Source: Arthrobacter rhombi
GTDB taxonomy: Bacteria > Actinomycetota > Actinomycetes > Actinomycetales > Micrococcaceae
Direction of reading: 5' to 3'
Assembly: GCF_900163545.1 (NCBI RefSeq)
Contig: NZ_FUHW01000004.1
Span: 27,792 to 91,791, forward strand
DNA: 64,000 nucleotides
Shown: positions 63,569 to 64,000 of the stretch, piece by piece
Position numbering within the stretch: position 1 is the stretch's first letter
Layout: every line of letters begins with the position of its first letter
Program-made: the position numbers and the translations under genes
Notes under the pieces: generated by a model
Database searches by the model: none
What the model saw: the letters and a program-made list of their open reading frames with translations, nothing else
Told to the model about the DNA's origin: nothing

Positions 63569-63602
63569 AAGAGGCGAGGTTTCACGTGAAACCTCGCCTC
63601 TT
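63569..63602. terminator. parB terminator hairpin with parS site 4 at its apex
   Basis: A 34-bp perfect palindrome, 17 bases per arm without spacer, 16 bp after the parB stop. The centre GTTTCACGTGAAAC (63579-63592) is a parS core; the outer part AAGAGGCGAG/CTCGCCTCTT adds a GC-rich stem with A-rich 5' and T-rich 3' edge (CTCTTCCTATTG), so RNA could fold into a terminator-like hairpin. Confidence 0.85.
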
Positions 63603-63736
63603 CCTATTGTCTTGTCACTCGCGGCTCTTCGCTCGATGGGAACCCCACTATCCGCCGTCAAGTCAAGGCGCGGCACTGTCGCTATTGGTCTACCAGGATG
63701 TAGTTCCATGTTGGGTTACGTGGATCAAGGGACCGC

Positions 63737-63752
63737 TGTTTCACGTGAAACG
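63737..63752. promoter_or_regulatory. parS site 5
   Basis: TGTTTCACGTGAAACG, 15 of 16 consensus bases, in the spacer after parB. Confidence 0.96.
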
Positions 63753-63869
63753 ACGCCGCTAGGTGAGGCAATTCCCCTTTGGGACTTCAGTAGCAGAGGA
63801 GTTCCTGTGCTTCTACGGCATGTCAAGAATTGTTGAGTTGACTCTCGGAACCGCATTGACAAGAACACG

Positions 63870-63885
63870 TGTTTCACGTGAAACG
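63870..63885. promoter_or_regulatory. parS site 6
   Basis: TGTTTCACGTGAAACG, 133 bp after site 5, same one-base difference from consensus. Confidence 0.96.
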
Positions 63886-64000
63886 TCTGATTCTTTCTCA
63901 TTCAGGTTCGCGAATAGGTCTGAACATAGCACGTGAGACACAGGATGGCGAGTAGCGCTTGACGGTAGCGCACGTCTGGACAGTTGGTAGCACGATTCCG

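Larger units (their letters stand above)
63553..64000. other. parB downstream region, no gene recognised
   Basis: 448 bp to the end of the window. It holds three parS sites (including the hairpin) and no convincing coding sequence or RNA. The next gene may begin beyond the window. Confidence 0.6.

Noticed and set aside
63612..63836. 74-codon ORF downstream of parB containing VSRET
   Set aside because: It crosses a parS site, has no convincing ribosome-binding site and no protein-like composition; the VSRET comes from parS itself.
1..64000. CRISPR array, insertion sequence, prophage or toxin-antitoxin system
   Set aside because: No regularly spaced repeats, transposase or integrase motifs, or target-site duplications were seen; the only notable repeats are DnaA boxes, the 49-bp pair and parS.

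Overview
The window is a 64 kb stretch of chromosome around the replication origin of a high-GC Gram-positive bacterium. The gene content and order fit Actinobacteria, most likely order Micrococcales: rpmH-rnpA-yidD-yidC-jag-rsmG-parA-parB on one side of the origin, and dnaA-dnaN-gnd-recF-dciA-gyrB-gyrA-DUF3566 followed by tRNA-Ile and tRNA-Ala on the other. The FHA/PstP/RodA/PBP/PknA/PknB cell-wall signalling operon, crgA, a class E sortase and a DLW-39 family peptide support this. GTG starts and 4-bp stop/start overlaps are common. I see no insertion sequence, prophage, CRISPR array or rRNA operon. Genus cannot be fixed from the sequence alone.

Left arm (1-25 kb) is metabolism and transport: phosphoglucomutase; an osmoprotectant ABC transporter (OpuAA-AB-AC); a family 3 aldehyde dehydrogenase; a thiamine operon under a TPP riboswitch (thiE and a thiD-tenA fusion); a uracil permease; a set of single enzymes (phosphotransferase, glycerophosphodiesterase, a nitrilase-fold protein with an altered active site, HAD phosphatase, PfkB kinase, hydrolase, enoyl-CoA hydratase, ATP-grasp ligase); an oxalate/formate-type MFS carrier with its tiny partner protein; and a gluconate operon (gntR, gntK, gntP). 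The gluconate genes link to the 6-phosphogluconate dehydrogenase beside dnaN. Then follow a divergent pair of apparently leaderless genes, a universal stress protein and a dienelactone hydrolase.

The middle (25-45 kb) starts with tRNA-Leu and the tightly overlapped fhaA-fhaB-pstP-rodA-pbpA-pknA-pknB operon, which controls peptidoglycan synthesis by Ser/Thr phosphorylation. Next come the sortase/small membrane protein/pabA operon, divergent crgA, a guanidinium exporter behind a guanidine-III riboswitch, lysG/lysE, an acetyltransferase, a 610-bp intergenic region full of paired DnaA boxes, rhomboid protease, cyclophilin, an 11-residue-repeat membrane protein and an EamA exporter.

The right part (45-64 kb) is the origin core. 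DnaA boxes lie on both sides of dnaA (55.2-55.5 kb and 57.1-57.3 kb), and genes read away from this point in both directions. Six parS sites cluster between 60.9 and 63.9 kb, two of them inside parB and one forming the apex of the hairpin after parB. The most noteworthy items are the distal duplicated DnaA-box cluster 14 kb from dnaA, the parS-terminator palindrome, the guanidine-III riboswitch, the TPP riboswitch that seems to act through a 22-codon leader ORF, and the inverted repeat carrying two divergent leaderless promoters. None of them clearly amounts to a wholly new system.
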